In this document: piece after piece, positions 34,788 to 47,685 of the stretch
Numbering within the stretch: position 1 is the stretch's first letter
Layout: each line of letters starts with the position of its first letter
Source: Selaginella moellendorffii
Taxonomy: Eukaryota > Streptophyta > Lycopodiopsida > Selaginellales > Selaginellaceae
Assembly: GCF_000143415.4 (NCBI RefSeq)
Contig: NW_003314422.1
Location: forward strand, 133,140-197,139
Length of the DNA: 64,000 bases
Direction: 5' to 3'
Notes under the pieces: generated by a model
Told to the model about the DNA's origin: nothing
The model's database searches: none
The model's input: only the letters and a program-made list of their open reading frames with translations
Translations under genes and position numbers: made by a program

Positions 34788-37700
34788 TGTTTCTTCTGCT
34801 CCTGTTTTCAGCAACAGGGCAATCCAATCCACAACACAAACACAGAGGTCCCTCCACTGCAGTCCAAAGCTATTTACATTTACCATTCCATACCAAGAAC
34901 ATACAAGCAAAAGGCAAGAAAGGGATTGGATTGGGAGACTTGTTCCTTGTGAAAGGAACTATTCTCCTGTACCACTGCTTTAAATGCAGGGCAAAATCAT
35001 TTGGCTCACATTTTAAGTGGAAAATCTGGACTGCTATACCTTGGGCTTGTAGTGGGCCAAAAAAGTAAATTGGATTCTGTAGGGTCCCATCTTCTTCCTG
35101 TCAAATGAGGCCAATTCCTTTCCATCTTTTCTTTATTTTTATTTTATTTTTCTTTTAATTTTTCAGTTTCCCTATACAAGCAACTGTCAAGAAGGATCCT
35201 CATGGATGAATGTGCTGCTATCCAGTTCCTGAAATCTCATAAATATAATAATGGAAAAGAAATTGTAAGCTTTTCCAAAAATGCATAAATCAGGCTGTCT
35301 GTCAACAGTTCGTACACAGAAGACAATGCCAGTGCTACACTTGTTCCCCTCACACCACTGTACTCTCCTGCTTTCAGATCCTGGCCTGGCTCTGGCCCCC
35401 CTCCTGGACTGACACACTCCTTTGAGAATAAATCATTGATGCTGCCCTACACTTGCTACTTTTGCTGACACTGCTGCTGTTGCTTCCTTGCACTGGGGGG
35501 TTCTGGAACCAAGAAATTTATACATATAGCTGTTTATCTAGAAAAAAGAAAAAAAGTCATTAGAAAACTCTAGAGTCTTGTTTGTAGCAGCTCAGGAAAA
35601 TGCAAAACTTAAACTCTATAAATTAACTGTTGGTGGTGCTGCTATTGCTGTTGTTCATGCCAGAGGCATGAGCAAAGCAAGCAGCATGCCCTGCATTATC
35701 ACATCCACCACCAACTTCAAACATATAGTGGGATCACCCTCAATCTGTGGCATATCTTTGGGTCCAAGATACATAAGAGTCATGTGTAAGTATTGGCACG
35801 GCACACAACTTTCTCTGCTTTTGCTGGCTAGAGTGTGTGTGTGGGTGTGTGCGCTTGTGTGTGTTGGTGTGTGTAGGTTGATGCTTTTTTTGAGTATTAG
35901 GTAGCTTTGCACTTTCTTTGTGGCTTGCATTATAGAAAATTTTGATTCCTGTCTTAGTGCTTGCTGCTGCCTGTAAGACTTTGTGTGTGTGTGATGTGTG
36001 TGGGTGTGGTGTGTGTGATTATTATTCTCGTGTACTACCACTTTATTTGCATATTCATTCATCCATTCATATATTGTATACAAGGTCTTGCAGCGCCCCC
36101 ATGGTCCTATGCTTCCAACTTATGTATAGAATATCACTAAGGAAGTGTTGGTGGTATCTGTCCAATTTATTTTTGCCCCCAAAGTGATCTTGACAATGCT
36201 GGTGGTGTGCTAGGAGCTACTAAACTATAATCCTCTAACTGAGGAAAATGAATGGATTCATGCTCTTGTTGTGACACTGGAGGTCTTCATTTGCCTTCTT
36301 TTTCTTTCCTCCCCCTTTGTGATTCTTGATCCTAGTTAAAGCAACCTCAACTTGTGTGATTGACAGCAACTTCATTGTCTAGACAAGTTGGGTGGGATTT
36401 TGTGTCGCTTCTCTATTGCTTGGATCGAAATCCCAGTAATTAAGTTAAGTGGATCCAATCCTGACTAGCCAGCCGGGACCAGCAAGCCAAAGCAGCACCA
36501 GCAACATCTTCGTGAAAACAACAACAGCACACGAAGAAATGTCATGGGAAGTTTGCTGGCGATTTCCTCCTCACGTATAAGCTCACAGTTGCAGACCGTG
36601 ACCCGGAATAATAAATAATAATAAATAAAAAAGCGAGAAAAAAAGGTTGTGGGAAAAAGAAATCCTTGAATGTGTCCGCAACTTAGTGGAGAACTCCTTC
36701 ACATGTTGCAATCGAGGGCGAATTGAACATTGATCTAAGCAAGTTGCTTCGTGCATCTCTCTTTCAGAAACATTAGAGTAAAAGAGAGGCCCGAGTCCAC
36801 GTCTGGAATCCCTGGGTTCTTTCGGTCCGACACATCGCTCACATCCAAAGTAGCTAGATAGGAGAACTCATTGAATGCATACGAGAACTTCCCATGTCCC
36901 CCTATTATAAATTTTCTTCCTTTTTTATTAAAAAGGGCAAAAGAAAACAGTAAGAAAACAAAAACAAATCCTTGTAGTACTTCGCTATCAATTCTTATTG
37001 AGGCGTGGTTTGGTTCCGTAGCACACAACAATCTGCCACCTACAGGCCTGAACAAAGTAAGAGTCGATACAAAAAAAAGGATTCATTGAAAGCTGATCCG
37101 TCAACAGCAAAAAGCACAAGTAAAAAAACAAAATAAAAATAAAATAAAATCTTTGTAAAAAGGTAATGGCACCATTCTCTCCACGTAAAAAAACCAAATG
37201 AAGAAAGCTGTGGTCCCTGTGGGAAACGATGCGCTGATCATCCCTTGTTTGTTTGTTTGCTTCTCTCGCGTCTACTCTCTGGCTTTGTTTGCTTTGCGTT
37301 TCTTTGGCTCGCCCCCTCTCCCGCCCGGCCTAGCGTAGCTTTAATGAAACTTGAGGGACCCTCTCTCTCTCTTTCTCGTCCAAATTGATCATGGAATTGT
37401 TCTCTTGATGATAAAGAACCTTGTCAAGCCAACTGGCGATGGCTACCACCACCACCGCCACCTTTTCTTCCTATCATCGTTGTCAGTTGAGTAGAAGCCA
37501 CGCCCCATCACAAGTAATTCTCTATGCACTGGGTCTTGACACACTACCCGTGCACAGGCGAGAGCTCGAGACGTGAAGTTGAGAGCCTGGAAAGCTGTGA
37601 GGCCTGGACCACTCATAAAACTCTATTTCCTTTCATAGAAATATCAATAAAGTATTTGAATTTATTATACAACACTATTATCTCTTTTGTCATGTCGTAC

Positions 37701-39539
37701 CATTTGCATTGCGTGATCCCTGGTCAGACGCACGAGGATGTCACCCCAGTTTTTAAGAGACAAACAAGCGAAAAGATTGGAAACGGAAACTCTTACTGGT
37801 TTAGGATCAACTTAGAAAGAGGTATGCATACAGAGGGGCTATATAGTATAGTAAATAGCTTATCGTTTTCTGATTCTCTTTCTGCAGCCTAGGAAACGAT
37901 GCACTACGCTCCAGACGGCGTCTGCCTGCGTGGAGATTGTGTGTGAGAAAGCGATGGATGGATTGAAAGATAGATAGCACCACCCGAGTCGTCTTCCTTT
38001 ACTGGGTGTTTTGAGTGGGACTTGCTGCTGCTGCTTCTCAGAAAAAAATGGGTGGGGCAAGTTTCCATCACTTGAATTCCCGTGATGTAAGCCGTGTGCT
38101 CATTAAGCACGGCGGATTCACGAGAACTAGAGAGAGAGAGAGGCGGGGCGGTCTTTTTCGGGCCGCAGTCGGACTCTAGCTATCTGTTTCTGTATGCAAG
38201 AATTTGATTTTCTAGAAAGAAAAAATAGAAACTCTGTACCACCTTTCATAATAATATAAGATCCCGTGAGGATGAGCGCTTGCAAGCACACATTTTCTTG
38301 CCTGATCGCCCTGCGTGGTGATGCTGTGTACGCAGATGACTCACATAGAATACTGAAAGACACTCGTAATTATTCACACTGGTACAGGGCCCCGGGAATA
38401 TCACTCTTGCTTCTTGGTCTCTTCCTCTTGTAGCTAATCTCTCCACGCTTCCGAATGGAACAAGGAGCGTGGTTTTGGGGAACTGTTCTCTCGCTGTACA
38501 CGCACAGCAGCATTTGGCAAGCTTTTTCCATTTCAGCTTCATTACACGGACTGAGCACTGCTGGGCCTGCTGCTGCTGCTGGATCTGTGTTCATCCAGGA
38601 CTTGGCTTGTAATTCAACACACCCCGCTGACAGTGACAAAGCTCTTTTGGTTTCTAGTCCTTTTGCAAGAGACGCGTACCAAGCACAGCTCCTCCAGACA
38701 AAAACGAGAAGAAGCTTCACCTCTTTCTCTAGTACTGGCAAAGAATCAAAGCACCTCTCACTTCAGCCATCCTGTTTTTGCACACATGACGCGTCTGTGT
38801 ATGTCTCCTTTTCTTTTTTCCTGGCTTGACCATATACCGGCATTACACCACCTGGCGTAAAATGGAAATTAAAGTCTTTGCATGGAACCACGTACTCCAC
38901 CGTCTATATTGATTTCACTACACACACTTTGGAAAGACTTGTCAAACAGCAACTCGGAACGAAACTTTTGCCGTGTGGTGGTGTGGACTGGGCACAGGCG
39001 CAGGCGAGTGCTCCTCTTTCTCGTGTCAGCTTTTGGGTGAAATTTACGCCCATGATTTTATAGTGGAGCCTAACTTGCTGACTTTTGCTCCTTCGTGCTT
39101 GCTGCAAAACGCATAAACATTTGCAATCTGTAATCTCGTGCTAAAGATCTTCCGTGTTTTTTTATCGCTCTTCATCATCATTTGGATATCGTTCCGTGAT
39201 GAAAGTAGAAGAAGATCAGCGTAAGGACGTTTGTCCAGCTTCTTTCAACCTGAAACCTCCAGCCGATCGAGCGTGGCCATACAACCTTCGCCAATCTCGA
39301 CCAAAGATGGTAGATCCATCAGGAAAAGCCGCTGGATCCCCCGCATGGGAGGAACTCGTGGCAACTTCTCGCAATACGAGACATGCATTGCCACCGGCGA
39401 ACTCTCGGCAATCTCGAGCAGCGAAGGCAAGTTGCTCAGCCGGAGCCTGGAATAAGAGGAACTCTGGCAAGCTTCTCGCAGTGTGAGATGCTAACCTTTT
39501 AGCCTTTTAGCGAGAGCTTTTCATGTCGAGGGAGACGAA

Positions 39540-41775
39540 AGTTTATGTAGCTTCTCGCAGCTTGAGACGTGCAGCTTTTTCACACCCTGAAATGTATAAT
39601 CTGTTCAGCGGCAGACTCCCAAGTCGGTTCGATTCCACAACCGGATATAGAAAGCTCAGCGAACATACCCGTAACTCGTCAACTTTGGTCTGGAAGCGAG
39701 CAAACTCCCGGCAGTCCGATATTTTAAGTTCCTGGTCGCCGCCTCCTTGTTGTGATTGTTGTGAAGTCATGGTTTCTAGGATGCGCTCCATTGTGGGACA
39801 GCCCGTGAGTTCTAGCCGCCGGAGATCGCAAAGCCTGCCCAGTCGTGGAACTTCGTCTAGCACTCCACACCCGTCTAGTACCAGCACCTTCAAGCTCGTA
39901 AGCTCTTCAAAACCGCGTGGAAGCCATCTCGTGGCATTTGCAGGCGCGTGAGACTCGGGAAGTCGCGCAGACGATGGCAGCCTTGTCACTCGAAGACTTC
40001 TCAGGGGTAGCACCCGTAGCATTCTGGAACCACTGAGAGACTCGTCGGCATCACTGCTGAATTCTCGTGTGTCTACCAGGATAAGATCAAACACTTCCAA
40101 ACTTTCTTTGACGTGGCCGCAATCCCAGTCCGTCCATATATCACCTTCGCATGGACGAAGTCGTAGCACTTTCAGCCGTCGTAAGCTCCAAACCAGCCGA
40201 AAGTTCTTCACTTGGCGGGTGTCATCATCCTTCCTACAAAGCTGAGGTCCACAGCAGCACCTTCCTGTTTGCAGCTGTTGTCCCGGATCACAGCGCGCGA
40301 CTCTAGCCTTGTCAAGCTCTTGAGATGTTCCCACAAGCGAACATCACATATGCACCTTCAAGTGCCTAAGCTCCAGAAGTCTGTCGAGAGAAAATCCAGG
40401 CGGATAATCCTAAGGTGATGTTGACCGTAGACAAGCCCGCAGAAGTGAAACATGTCGATCGTTGACGAGTAACGCATCATGATGAAGGACAAGAAAAGAA
40501 GCTGCGCGTCTTCGTTCCCCATGTCCATAAGCTCAGCTGCAAAACTTGGAATGCGCCATTCCACTCGTCATTAAGTTCCCACCTAGCCATCTTCTCGTAA
40601 ACGTGCAATCAGCTGCCGTGCTTGTTTCGTCTCGCATACTTGGTCACCACCTCTACCGCTTTAGGAACTCCACTGCACTGCCAAACCATTTTCTTCACGA
40701 GCTCGGCATCAAATCTCGTCTTCTCCAAAGGCATGCACACAGAAGAGCTTGTAGCTATCGTCGTATGACAAAGGGCCAACCGTCACACCCGTCCACCTGT
40801 GATCGTCCAGCAATATATCTGCGTTCCTTGTGATGGCTACCACCTTGTTTCCCCTCCCTATCTTCTCCGTCAAATGTGTAGCCAGTTTTGCTTCCACACG
40901 TTGTCCAGAACTAGCAGGTACCTCTTCAGTGTGCTCCTAGCTATGATGTTGAAAATTTCTCGTCGCCCGTTTCCAACAGACCCCACCCTCCGGTCACTAC
41001 CAGTCAATCGAGACAGAATGTCTGCTTGCAAAGTTATCAGCATCTCTAGAGACTCTCTGTTGTCAAACTCGATCCCAGCAAAGTGGCCCCTCACCTTCGT
41101 GTCTTGACACAACTGAGTGAGAAGTAGAGTTTTTCCTACGCCGGCCTGGCCAAAAACACAAATCCTTTCAGCGCCTCCCATGTCTAACAGCAGGGACTTG
41201 AGCCTCGTAAAGTCGCCATCTCTACCAACGATTAAACCCTGAGAAAGACTTGGTGGCTGGCAGCGGTAGTCTATCTCGGAAGAAGAGCTTGGTTGAGTCA
41301 CATGAGAATCTGATGCCTGGATATCTCTCGCGAGTGTCAAAGCTGAAGGCTGCTGTTCCCGTTGCTGCTCAAGTGCCAGCTGAGCATTTATAATCGGCAG
41401 GAACCTCTCGACCTTAGACTTGGCGTCGTAGAAACGAAAAGTGTCCATGATGTATCTAAACAAACAACAAGGTTCAGGCGGTAAGAGAAACACATCGTAC
41501 CTGGGATGAGCTGAGCGGCGATTTTCAAAATGCCGCTCCATGTCATTGAAATAGTTGCTGAAGAGCTTGAGCGCCTGATATTCGTCCGACTTTTGGTCAT
41601 TGAGGAGTTCAATGCGTGCCTGTACACGATTGTAAACAGTGTACTCGTTAATTACCTCCCTGGACTCGCTTTGGAAATACCAGAACTTGGAGAACGCATA
41701 GAAGAGAGCTTTGAAGCCTTCGTTGATAGGCTCTGCGATGACTGCCGGCAAGATGGAAGTGTTATCGAAAGACAT
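39540..41775 (-). pseudogene. Decayed NBS-LRR (NLR) immune-receptor gene
   Basis: The 5' exon (41775-41501) starts MSFDNTSILPAVIAEP and leads, over a 45-bp intron-like segment at 41500-41456 that stays open in frame, into the NB-ARC domain. There the P-loop is VFGQAGVGKTLLLTQL and kinase-2 is RYLLVLDNVW. Immediately after kinase-2 (about 40885) the frame shifts into EAKLATHLTEKIGRGNKVVAITRN (RNBS-B region) and PLSYDDSYKLFCVHAFG. Near 40715 it shifts again into AELVKKMVWQCSGVPKAVEVV (GxP region), with an in-frame stop about 16 codons later. An LRR segment follows at 40334-39543 (LKVLRLRPCEG, LKVLVLDGCGVLDEVP, LRRLELTGCPTMERI). The N-terminal domain is neither TIR nor a recognisable coiled coil. 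Several independent lesions make it non-functional as assembled. Confidence 0.85.
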
Positions 41776-41983
41776 AGCCTCCCAGCAACAAATGGCATCC
41801 TCGAAAACGAAAATGAGAGCTGAGATGATATTAAAACATTAAAAAACAGATCAACTGACATTCAGAGACATACCTTTAGCAGCAAAGGGAACTTCTTGAA
41901 GAAGAATTGTAGTAAGACAAATCCACCGACAAATGAATGCCTGGGTCCCAATGTGTGAAAATATTCACACATACCCGAAGAGA
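41776..41983. other. Spacer between NLR relic and MnmG gene
   Basis: This 208-bp spacer separates two tandem minus-strand genes. It must contain the MnmG 3' end and the former NLR promoter. Confidence 0.4.
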
Positions 41984-44618
41984 TCAAGCTCGTGGCTTTG
42001 ATTGAGCAACTGCTTCGTCTACACGTTTCAGCACGTCCAAGTGAACAAGCAAGGACGATATGTCTGAAGGCCTTACTCCACCAATTCGTGAAGCCTGTCC
42101 AATATTTCGAGGTCGTATCTGCATGAAATTCGACAGTGTCACATAAGCACACAGTTGGTTTGGAGCGACTCACTTGTGTCAATTTCTCTCTTGCTTCTTT
42201 TGACAACGTCGCGACTGAGGTATAATCAACACTATCAGGAATTTCTTTATGCAGCTTTAATGCCATCTGTAGTAAGAAATAGTCAGGGAAGAAGTTGACC
42301 AAAGGTAAAAACCAGAATGACCTGTTTAAGCTGCATCGTTTGACGAGCTATGAGGCCCTCGTACTTGATATCAATCTCCACGCATTCCTTCTCTTCCCGT
42401 GATAGCAAAGGATTTCCAGCGCCATGTTTATCCAGTAGCTCATAATGGACATGCGGCCTTTTCAAGAGCATGTTCAGCAAAACTGGACCATCAACAGGTT
42501 GCCCGGATAACTGCAGAACCTCTGCGTTCATTTTCTCGGAACCTGCATATAGTGGTTCTGTTACAACAAGAAAGAAATGCAAACAAGAACGTCCTTACAG
42601 TATCGAGTGGTCTGTAGACGTTTTTTGTCGTCAGAAATACGAGACTGTTTCTCCTGGTAAAGAGACCACCGTCTGTCATCGATTAAGCCGAGGTCTCTCC
42701 CCACCGGAGTAAGACGACTATCTGCATTATCGGCCCGAAGTAGCAGACGATGTTCTGAACGGCTGCATTTGAAATGCATTAAAAAGGGCAAGTTAAGTGA
42801 AATAAACATACTTGCCTTGTTAACATGCGATATGGCTCTCTTAAGTTCTTTGTTACCAGGTCGTCTATTAGTGTTCCTATATATGAGCTCTCCCTTTCCA
42901 GAACAAAAGAATCCTTCTTGCAGCAATATCTTGCAGCATTAACACCTGCTACGAAACCCTGCATTGTAATCAACACATTTTTATATATCCAGCCAGAACA
43001 CCACCTGTACCTGAGCAGCAGCTTCTTCATATCCAGTTGTTCCATTTATCTGTCCACTGAAATATAAACCCTCTAGCTTCTTTGTCATTAGCGTCGGATA
43101 GCACTGGTTTGCAGGCAAATAATCATACTCCACGGCATATGCTGGTCGCAGCATCGCACAGTGTTCTAAGCCAGGTAAGGTTTGCAGTAAAGCTAGCTGC
43201 AATCTCTCCGGTAATCCAGTCGAAAATCCCTGGTTTCAAGCAATATATGTCAGAAAACTACATCTTTCTTATCTTCCAACCTGCACATAAAGCTCAGGAA
43301 CACTTCTTCCTTCCGGTTCTAGAAATATTTGGTGGCTGTCTTTGTCTTTAAATCTGACAATCTAGAATTCAAAGCAATATCAGAATATTTATATGCTTTC
43401 ATACCGTAAACATTTTACCTTGTCTTCGATGGAAGGGCAATATCTGGGGCCTTTCGATTCCACCCATCCTCCATATGTTGGAGTTTCAAGTAAATTTTCG
43501 TTAATGAGCCTGTGAGTCTCTGGCGTCGTCCGTGTAATGTAGCAACACTGCTGGTCTCTCTCAACGTGTGCGGCTGGATCAAAGCTGAACCACCTCACCT
43601 AGTATCAATAACACGTTGCAACAAAACGGGAAAAACAAGCATTCTTACCTCCTCGTCACCAGGCTGCGACTCCAATCTGCTTGTATCCACGGTCCGAACA
43701 TCCACCCTTGCGGGAGTTCCCGTTTTAAGCCTGTCGGTCTCAAAACCAAAACTCTGAAGGTTCTCCGTAAGTCCTTGCGATGCCGACTCGCCCGCTCTCC
43801 CTGCGCTCATGGATTTGCGTCCAACCCATATCTTTCCATTCATAAACGTCCCGGTCGTCAGAACCACCGCTGGTGCAAAGAAATTAACGCCGAAGAAGGT
43901 GCCGACCCCTTCAACGTTGTCATTTCTTCCAACCAGCACCTCAGTCACCATAGACTCCCGGATAAACAGATTCTCTGTGCTGAAAGTTAGCCAAAAACAA
44001 TATAAATCCCATAGAAAGATCGAAAGAAGAGAAAAACGCTTACGTTTCCACGACCTTCTTCATCTCTCTAGCGTACTCCCTCTTGTCGGTTTGGGCACGC
44101 AAAGCCCACACCGCAGGACCTTTGGAACGATTCAACACTCGCTTTTGCAAATAACACCTGCAAGGAAGGATAAACAATTGGCAACGAGAAAGAAGATAAG
44201 AAAAATCGCTTATACTTATCGGTGATCTTTCCAATCTCTCCGCCAAGAGCATCCACTTCGTGAACCAGTTGCGATTTCGCCGGGCCACCAACAGCGGGAT
44301 TGCAAGGCTGACAAGAGAGATTTCTACATGCAAATGAGAGATTTCCGTGTCTACCTGCCAAGCTATTCGATCGAGATTGAGTGTGAGCATCAATGTGCGA
44401 GCCCCCATTCTCGCCGCTGCTAGGGCCGCTTCGCAGCCGGCATGGCCGCCTCCAACAACGATGACATCGAAGTCGTGCTCCTTCCCTGTGCGTGCAAGAG
44501 ATTGGACAAGGAAAATCGCGAAATTTCGGAGATTTACCACTGGCATTGCAGCACAGTAGCGAAGATCTTCGCTTCCCACAAAGCCTGGCATCGCTCCAAG
44601 GGACGCCGGGCCGGACAT
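41984..44618 (-). CDS. mnmG: MnmG/GidA: FAD-dependent tRNA U34 carboxymethylaminomethyl-modification enzyme, organellar
   Basis: Twelve exons join in frame to 678 residues: 44618-44355, 44307-44216, 44157-44044, 43979-43649, 43598-43419, 43361-43281, 43229-43011, 42958-42816, 42762-42599, 42542-42322, 42266-42174 and 42118-41984. Residues 1-48 form a variable N-terminal extension, likely a mitochondrial or plastid transit peptide. The FAD-binding [20 protein letters not shown] follows. GidA signature 1 is [11 protein letters not shown] and signature 2 is [17 protein letters not shown]. Also present are [20 protein letters not shown] and the C-terminal [19 protein letters not shown] that contacts MnmE in bacteria. 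With MnmE it installs cmnm5 on the wobble uridine of certain tRNAs (established). Intron 8 uses a GC donor (AAG then GCAAGT). All landmarks are intact. A decayed partial copy lies at 53486-55140. Confidence 0.95.
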
Positions 44619-46642
44619 TGCGTGGTGTCGATGGAACGAGTAGCGTAGCCATAAACCCTAGCACTTTAAGCGGCGCCCTTTAATCTAAAATTTTTCCTTC
44701 TCTATCCTGAATAACAGGCTCTAGAATCAAATGGCTAGCATGTGTCATAGACAACATCTTGTTAAAACAACACAAAACATAAAACCATGAAAGAAAAGAA
44801 GTTGCCCAAAGTTCCACAGTGAGATCATTGGCCACCTTTTGGTTCTTGACTGTCTCCTGGAGTGTGCCATGCTATAACACTGCCTTTCGCCTTCATGGTG
44901 ATGGTATGGTTTACTTCCCAGGAGAAGGGAGAACTTGACAGTATGGAGTTCTATTGGCCAGGGAGATGAATTTGGGCCATTTGTCCTGCTTGCTCACAAT
45001 AATATTACAAATGAAACGAAAGTATAAAGGCAGGAATATGGATGCCTAAAGGCAAATCAAATCATGAGCTATAGTAGTCTCACTGGAGCACTCAGCTTCA
45101 ACAATGATGCATCTAACAGCTTGATGCAACATCTGGAACCTCAATCACTCCTTTACCGTAAGAACTTTGATCATCTTGAAACGAATTCATGACTAAAGTG
45201 TCTGATTCCCCTGCCAACATTTATAGCTCTGAAAAATTCCACTTTCAAGCTTTATAATGTTCTTGACATCTGATGTTCCTCCAGCACTACAAAATGGACC
45301 CGGTGTTTGGGGCTGGATTCTTCCAGCATATCCCGCTGATATGAAGCAGAAACGCCATCTTGCAGATCCTCTTTTCAAACCTATGACATTGTAAAATTCT
45401 AATTTCAGCATGAGAACCAAAGCAGCCCCCACCATAGAAATCCACCAGGGCTGTGACATCCCAGAAAAATTCCTAGGAAATTTACCACACAGGGTAAATA
45501 ATCTCTGCCAAGCTTTTGATTGTATGCCACTAGAGCCTCTCTTTTTTGGTAGACGGCGTACTTTTATTTGTTGCGCTTCCTTCATTGAAGCAATGTCCTG
45601 AACGAGAAGAAAAATCTTAGGAGAAGCTGAAGTGTGTGAGCACAAAATCTCTGAAGAACTACTTCCACCAATTTACCCACACCCTCTTCATCCCTTCCCA
45701 CCCACAATCCCCTACTATCTAGCCAGCCCTCGCCACCGTGCTTGCGGCATGAACGGTTGGATTGGTCCATGCAGCCCATCCATGCCCATCCAATGTGGCA
45801 TGACCGACCAATATTTGAAAATTTGTTCGTTGCAGAAAGATTCCACCAATATAAAATATTTAATTTTCAGTTCAATCCACATGAAAGCTGGTAGAGAGAA
45901 TATGGTTATAGACTAATACAACACCATACTCTAAGATGGTGACCAATCGATCACCAAATAAGAGATAGCATTCTAAGAAACATTGGCCTTGCTGCCATTA
46001 TAAGGCATATTATATTATAAAGCCACTGCCAGCAGATCTCATCATCAATCACCCTGCTAAAACATGAGAATATGAAGAGCAACATGTGTACAAGTAGGTG
46101 CAGAATTATCACCATTTCAATGGACATTAAAAGGATATTTGCTATTGTGGCCTTATGGTGGAGATCTACTCTTGTGGTTGTGCGACTCACTATGTTATCC
46201 TGAAAGAACAAGTGAAACTCATTCTACTAGAAGAGTGGCAGATTAAGAGTTTTATCTGCTGCTTGATGATGAAAGTGGCGATCTCAAGGTGTTCAATCAT
46301 CCACCAGGTGCCAAGGCAAAAGGCCTCTGGAACTAGTGCATCACATTTGACATCTCTAGGGCAAGTTGTCAAGTTGTATCAGGAAAAGCCAGTAGAAACA
46401 CTGGCCCAATACTCATGGCCTAGTTATCTCATCCCACCTGACTTGTACTCTCCAACCATGTTGTCCTCGACATCTGATGTAGCTCCATGCTGGATTTGTG
46501 GTTGAACTTGCTCCTTCGAACCAGTAGAGTCCTAGTTTCAAACTTTGGAACATCTCCTAGTTTTTGTATCACTTTGAGAATCTGCTACTATACCTCTTTT
46601 GGCACATCATATTCCCACAATACTTGTTGCAATATCTCTATC
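44619..46642. other. Intergenic, with one unassigned minus-strand open frame
   Basis: The first few hundred bases upstream of 44618 should hold the MnmG promoter. A 150-codon minus-strand frame at 45645-45193 has normal composition, but I recognise no domain. The plus-strand segment 46430-46500 repeats its TTGTCCTCGACATCTGATGT-like motif (compare about 45260), so both may be debris of one repeat family. Confidence 0.4.
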
Positions 46643-46804
46643 TATAGCGCATGTGATCATGAAATGAAATTTGGATATACTATCACCGTGGATCCTTGGA
46701 ATCTTGGGGGATAAATGGGGATAAAATAGCCACTAAAGGCTCTCTCATTAAGCAATTGCCCCTTTTCCAGTTGGCTTAAGAGGAGAGAGATACGGTGCGC
46801 TACA
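46643..46804 (+). repeat. 5' LTR of a TGTAGC-family TRIM element
   Basis: This 162-bp block begins TATAGCGCATGTGATCAT (TGTAGCGC in sister copies), ends GTGCGCTACA, and is closely similar to 48776-48937. It is immediately followed by a primer-binding site. Confidence 0.75.
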
Positions 46805-46806
46805 TT

Positions 46807-46817
46807 TGGTATCAGAG
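46807..46817 (+). other. Primer-binding site for initiator tRNA-Met
   Basis: TGGTATCAGAG directly follows the LTR end. It is the standard plant retrotransposon PBS, complementary to the 3' end of initiator tRNA-Met. Confidence 0.8.
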
Positions 46818-47034
46818 AAAATGGCACGAGTTCGATTCTCATTGATTAGTGGCTACTTAAAAATATAATATACCATTGAGTAAAGTATATTCCTACCCTT
46901 AAATTTGAACGAGTGGATGACTAGTTGTCTCACATGGAATAACTAATCTACACAATGGAAGGATTGGTAGATTGAGTCAGAGCGGGGTCTCAGGTCCGAG
47001 TCAGAGCGGGGTCTCAGGTCCGACTCTGTTGGTT

Positions 47035-47520
47035 GGCTGGTCCAGTTTTCTCCCACTAGGCTCGACCCGAGGGGTAGGGTGTCAAGAGAGCGGGGCTCTC
47101 GGGAGAGCTGTGGCTCTCAGCTTCCGTTCATGAAGGCGTGAACTTACAGGAATCGCACCACATGTTGATTGACATCTGGCTGGTCCAGTTTGCTCCCACT
47201 AGGCTCGACCCGAGGGGTAGAGTGTCAAGAGAGCGGGGCTCTCGGGAGAGCTGTGGCTCTCAGCTTCGCCCTCGGTTGGCTGGTCCAGTTTTCTCCCACT
47301 AGGCTCGACCCGAGGGGTAGGGTGTCAAGAGAGCGGGGCTCTCAGCTTCCGTTCATGAAGGCGTGAACTTACAGGAATCGCACCACATGTTGATTGACAT
47401 CTGGCTGGTCCAGTTTGCTCCCACTGGGCTCGACCCGAGGGGTAGAGTGTCAAGAGAGCGGGGCTCTTGGGAGAGCTGTGGCTCTCAGCTTCCGTTCACG
47501 AGGGCGTGAACTTACAAGGA
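47035..47520 (+). repeat. Four tandem or partial copies of the 5S-TRIM internal region
   Basis: Copies start at about 47035, 47178, 47277 and 47402, each with GGCTGGTCCAGTTT, CTCGACCCGAGGGGTAG and AGAGCGGGGCTCT. Some continue into CAGCTTCCGTTCA and CACCACATGTTGATTGACAT. The same sequence is the unique internal region of the intact element at 47880-48084. Copies are truncated at different points, consistent with repeated unequal recombination. Confidence 0.75.
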
Positions 47521-47532
47521 AGCGTGGTGGAT

Positions 47533-47620
47533 TGTAAGCAACCAAAGAAAGGGAAAGGGCCCATGAATAAAAGTGCACCCCCTTTTCCAATCGGTTAAGG
47601 GTCTTAGGATAGTTGGGGTT
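47533..47620 (+). repeat. Truncated LTR of the 5S-bearing TRIM
   Basis: It begins TGTAAGCAACCAAAG like the two complete LTRs but stops at GTTGGGGTTAA, just where the 5S-derived segment should start. It joins sequence of the other (TGTAGC) family (CTACACAATGGAAGGATTGG). Confidence 0.7.
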
Positions 47621-47685
47621 AATCTACACAATGGAAGGATTGGTAGATTGAGTGTGGAAATGAAGGTGTTAGTTCCTCTCTTGGC

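Larger units (their letters stand above)
32315..39539. other. 7.2-kb region with no recognised gene
   Basis: I found no protein family in any frame. 32315-33000 should carry the RING-gene promoter on the minus strand (plus-strand CT-rich tracts at 32790-32850). The rest contains microsatellites, poly-A/T runs and scattered short frames (for example 38741-38370 minus, 123 codons) without homology that I can see. A non-coding transcript or very long leader is possible but unsupported. I saw no common plant miRNA (156, 159, 160, 166, 171, 319, 390, 396, 408). Confidence 0.5.

Noticed and set aside
35655-36083. 142-codon minus-strand frame
   Set aside because: Much of it is His-Thr repeats from GT-rich simple sequence; the remaining part matches nothing I know.
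46807-46817. tRNA-Met gene
   Set aside because: Only the priming complement is present, with no cloverleaf around it.
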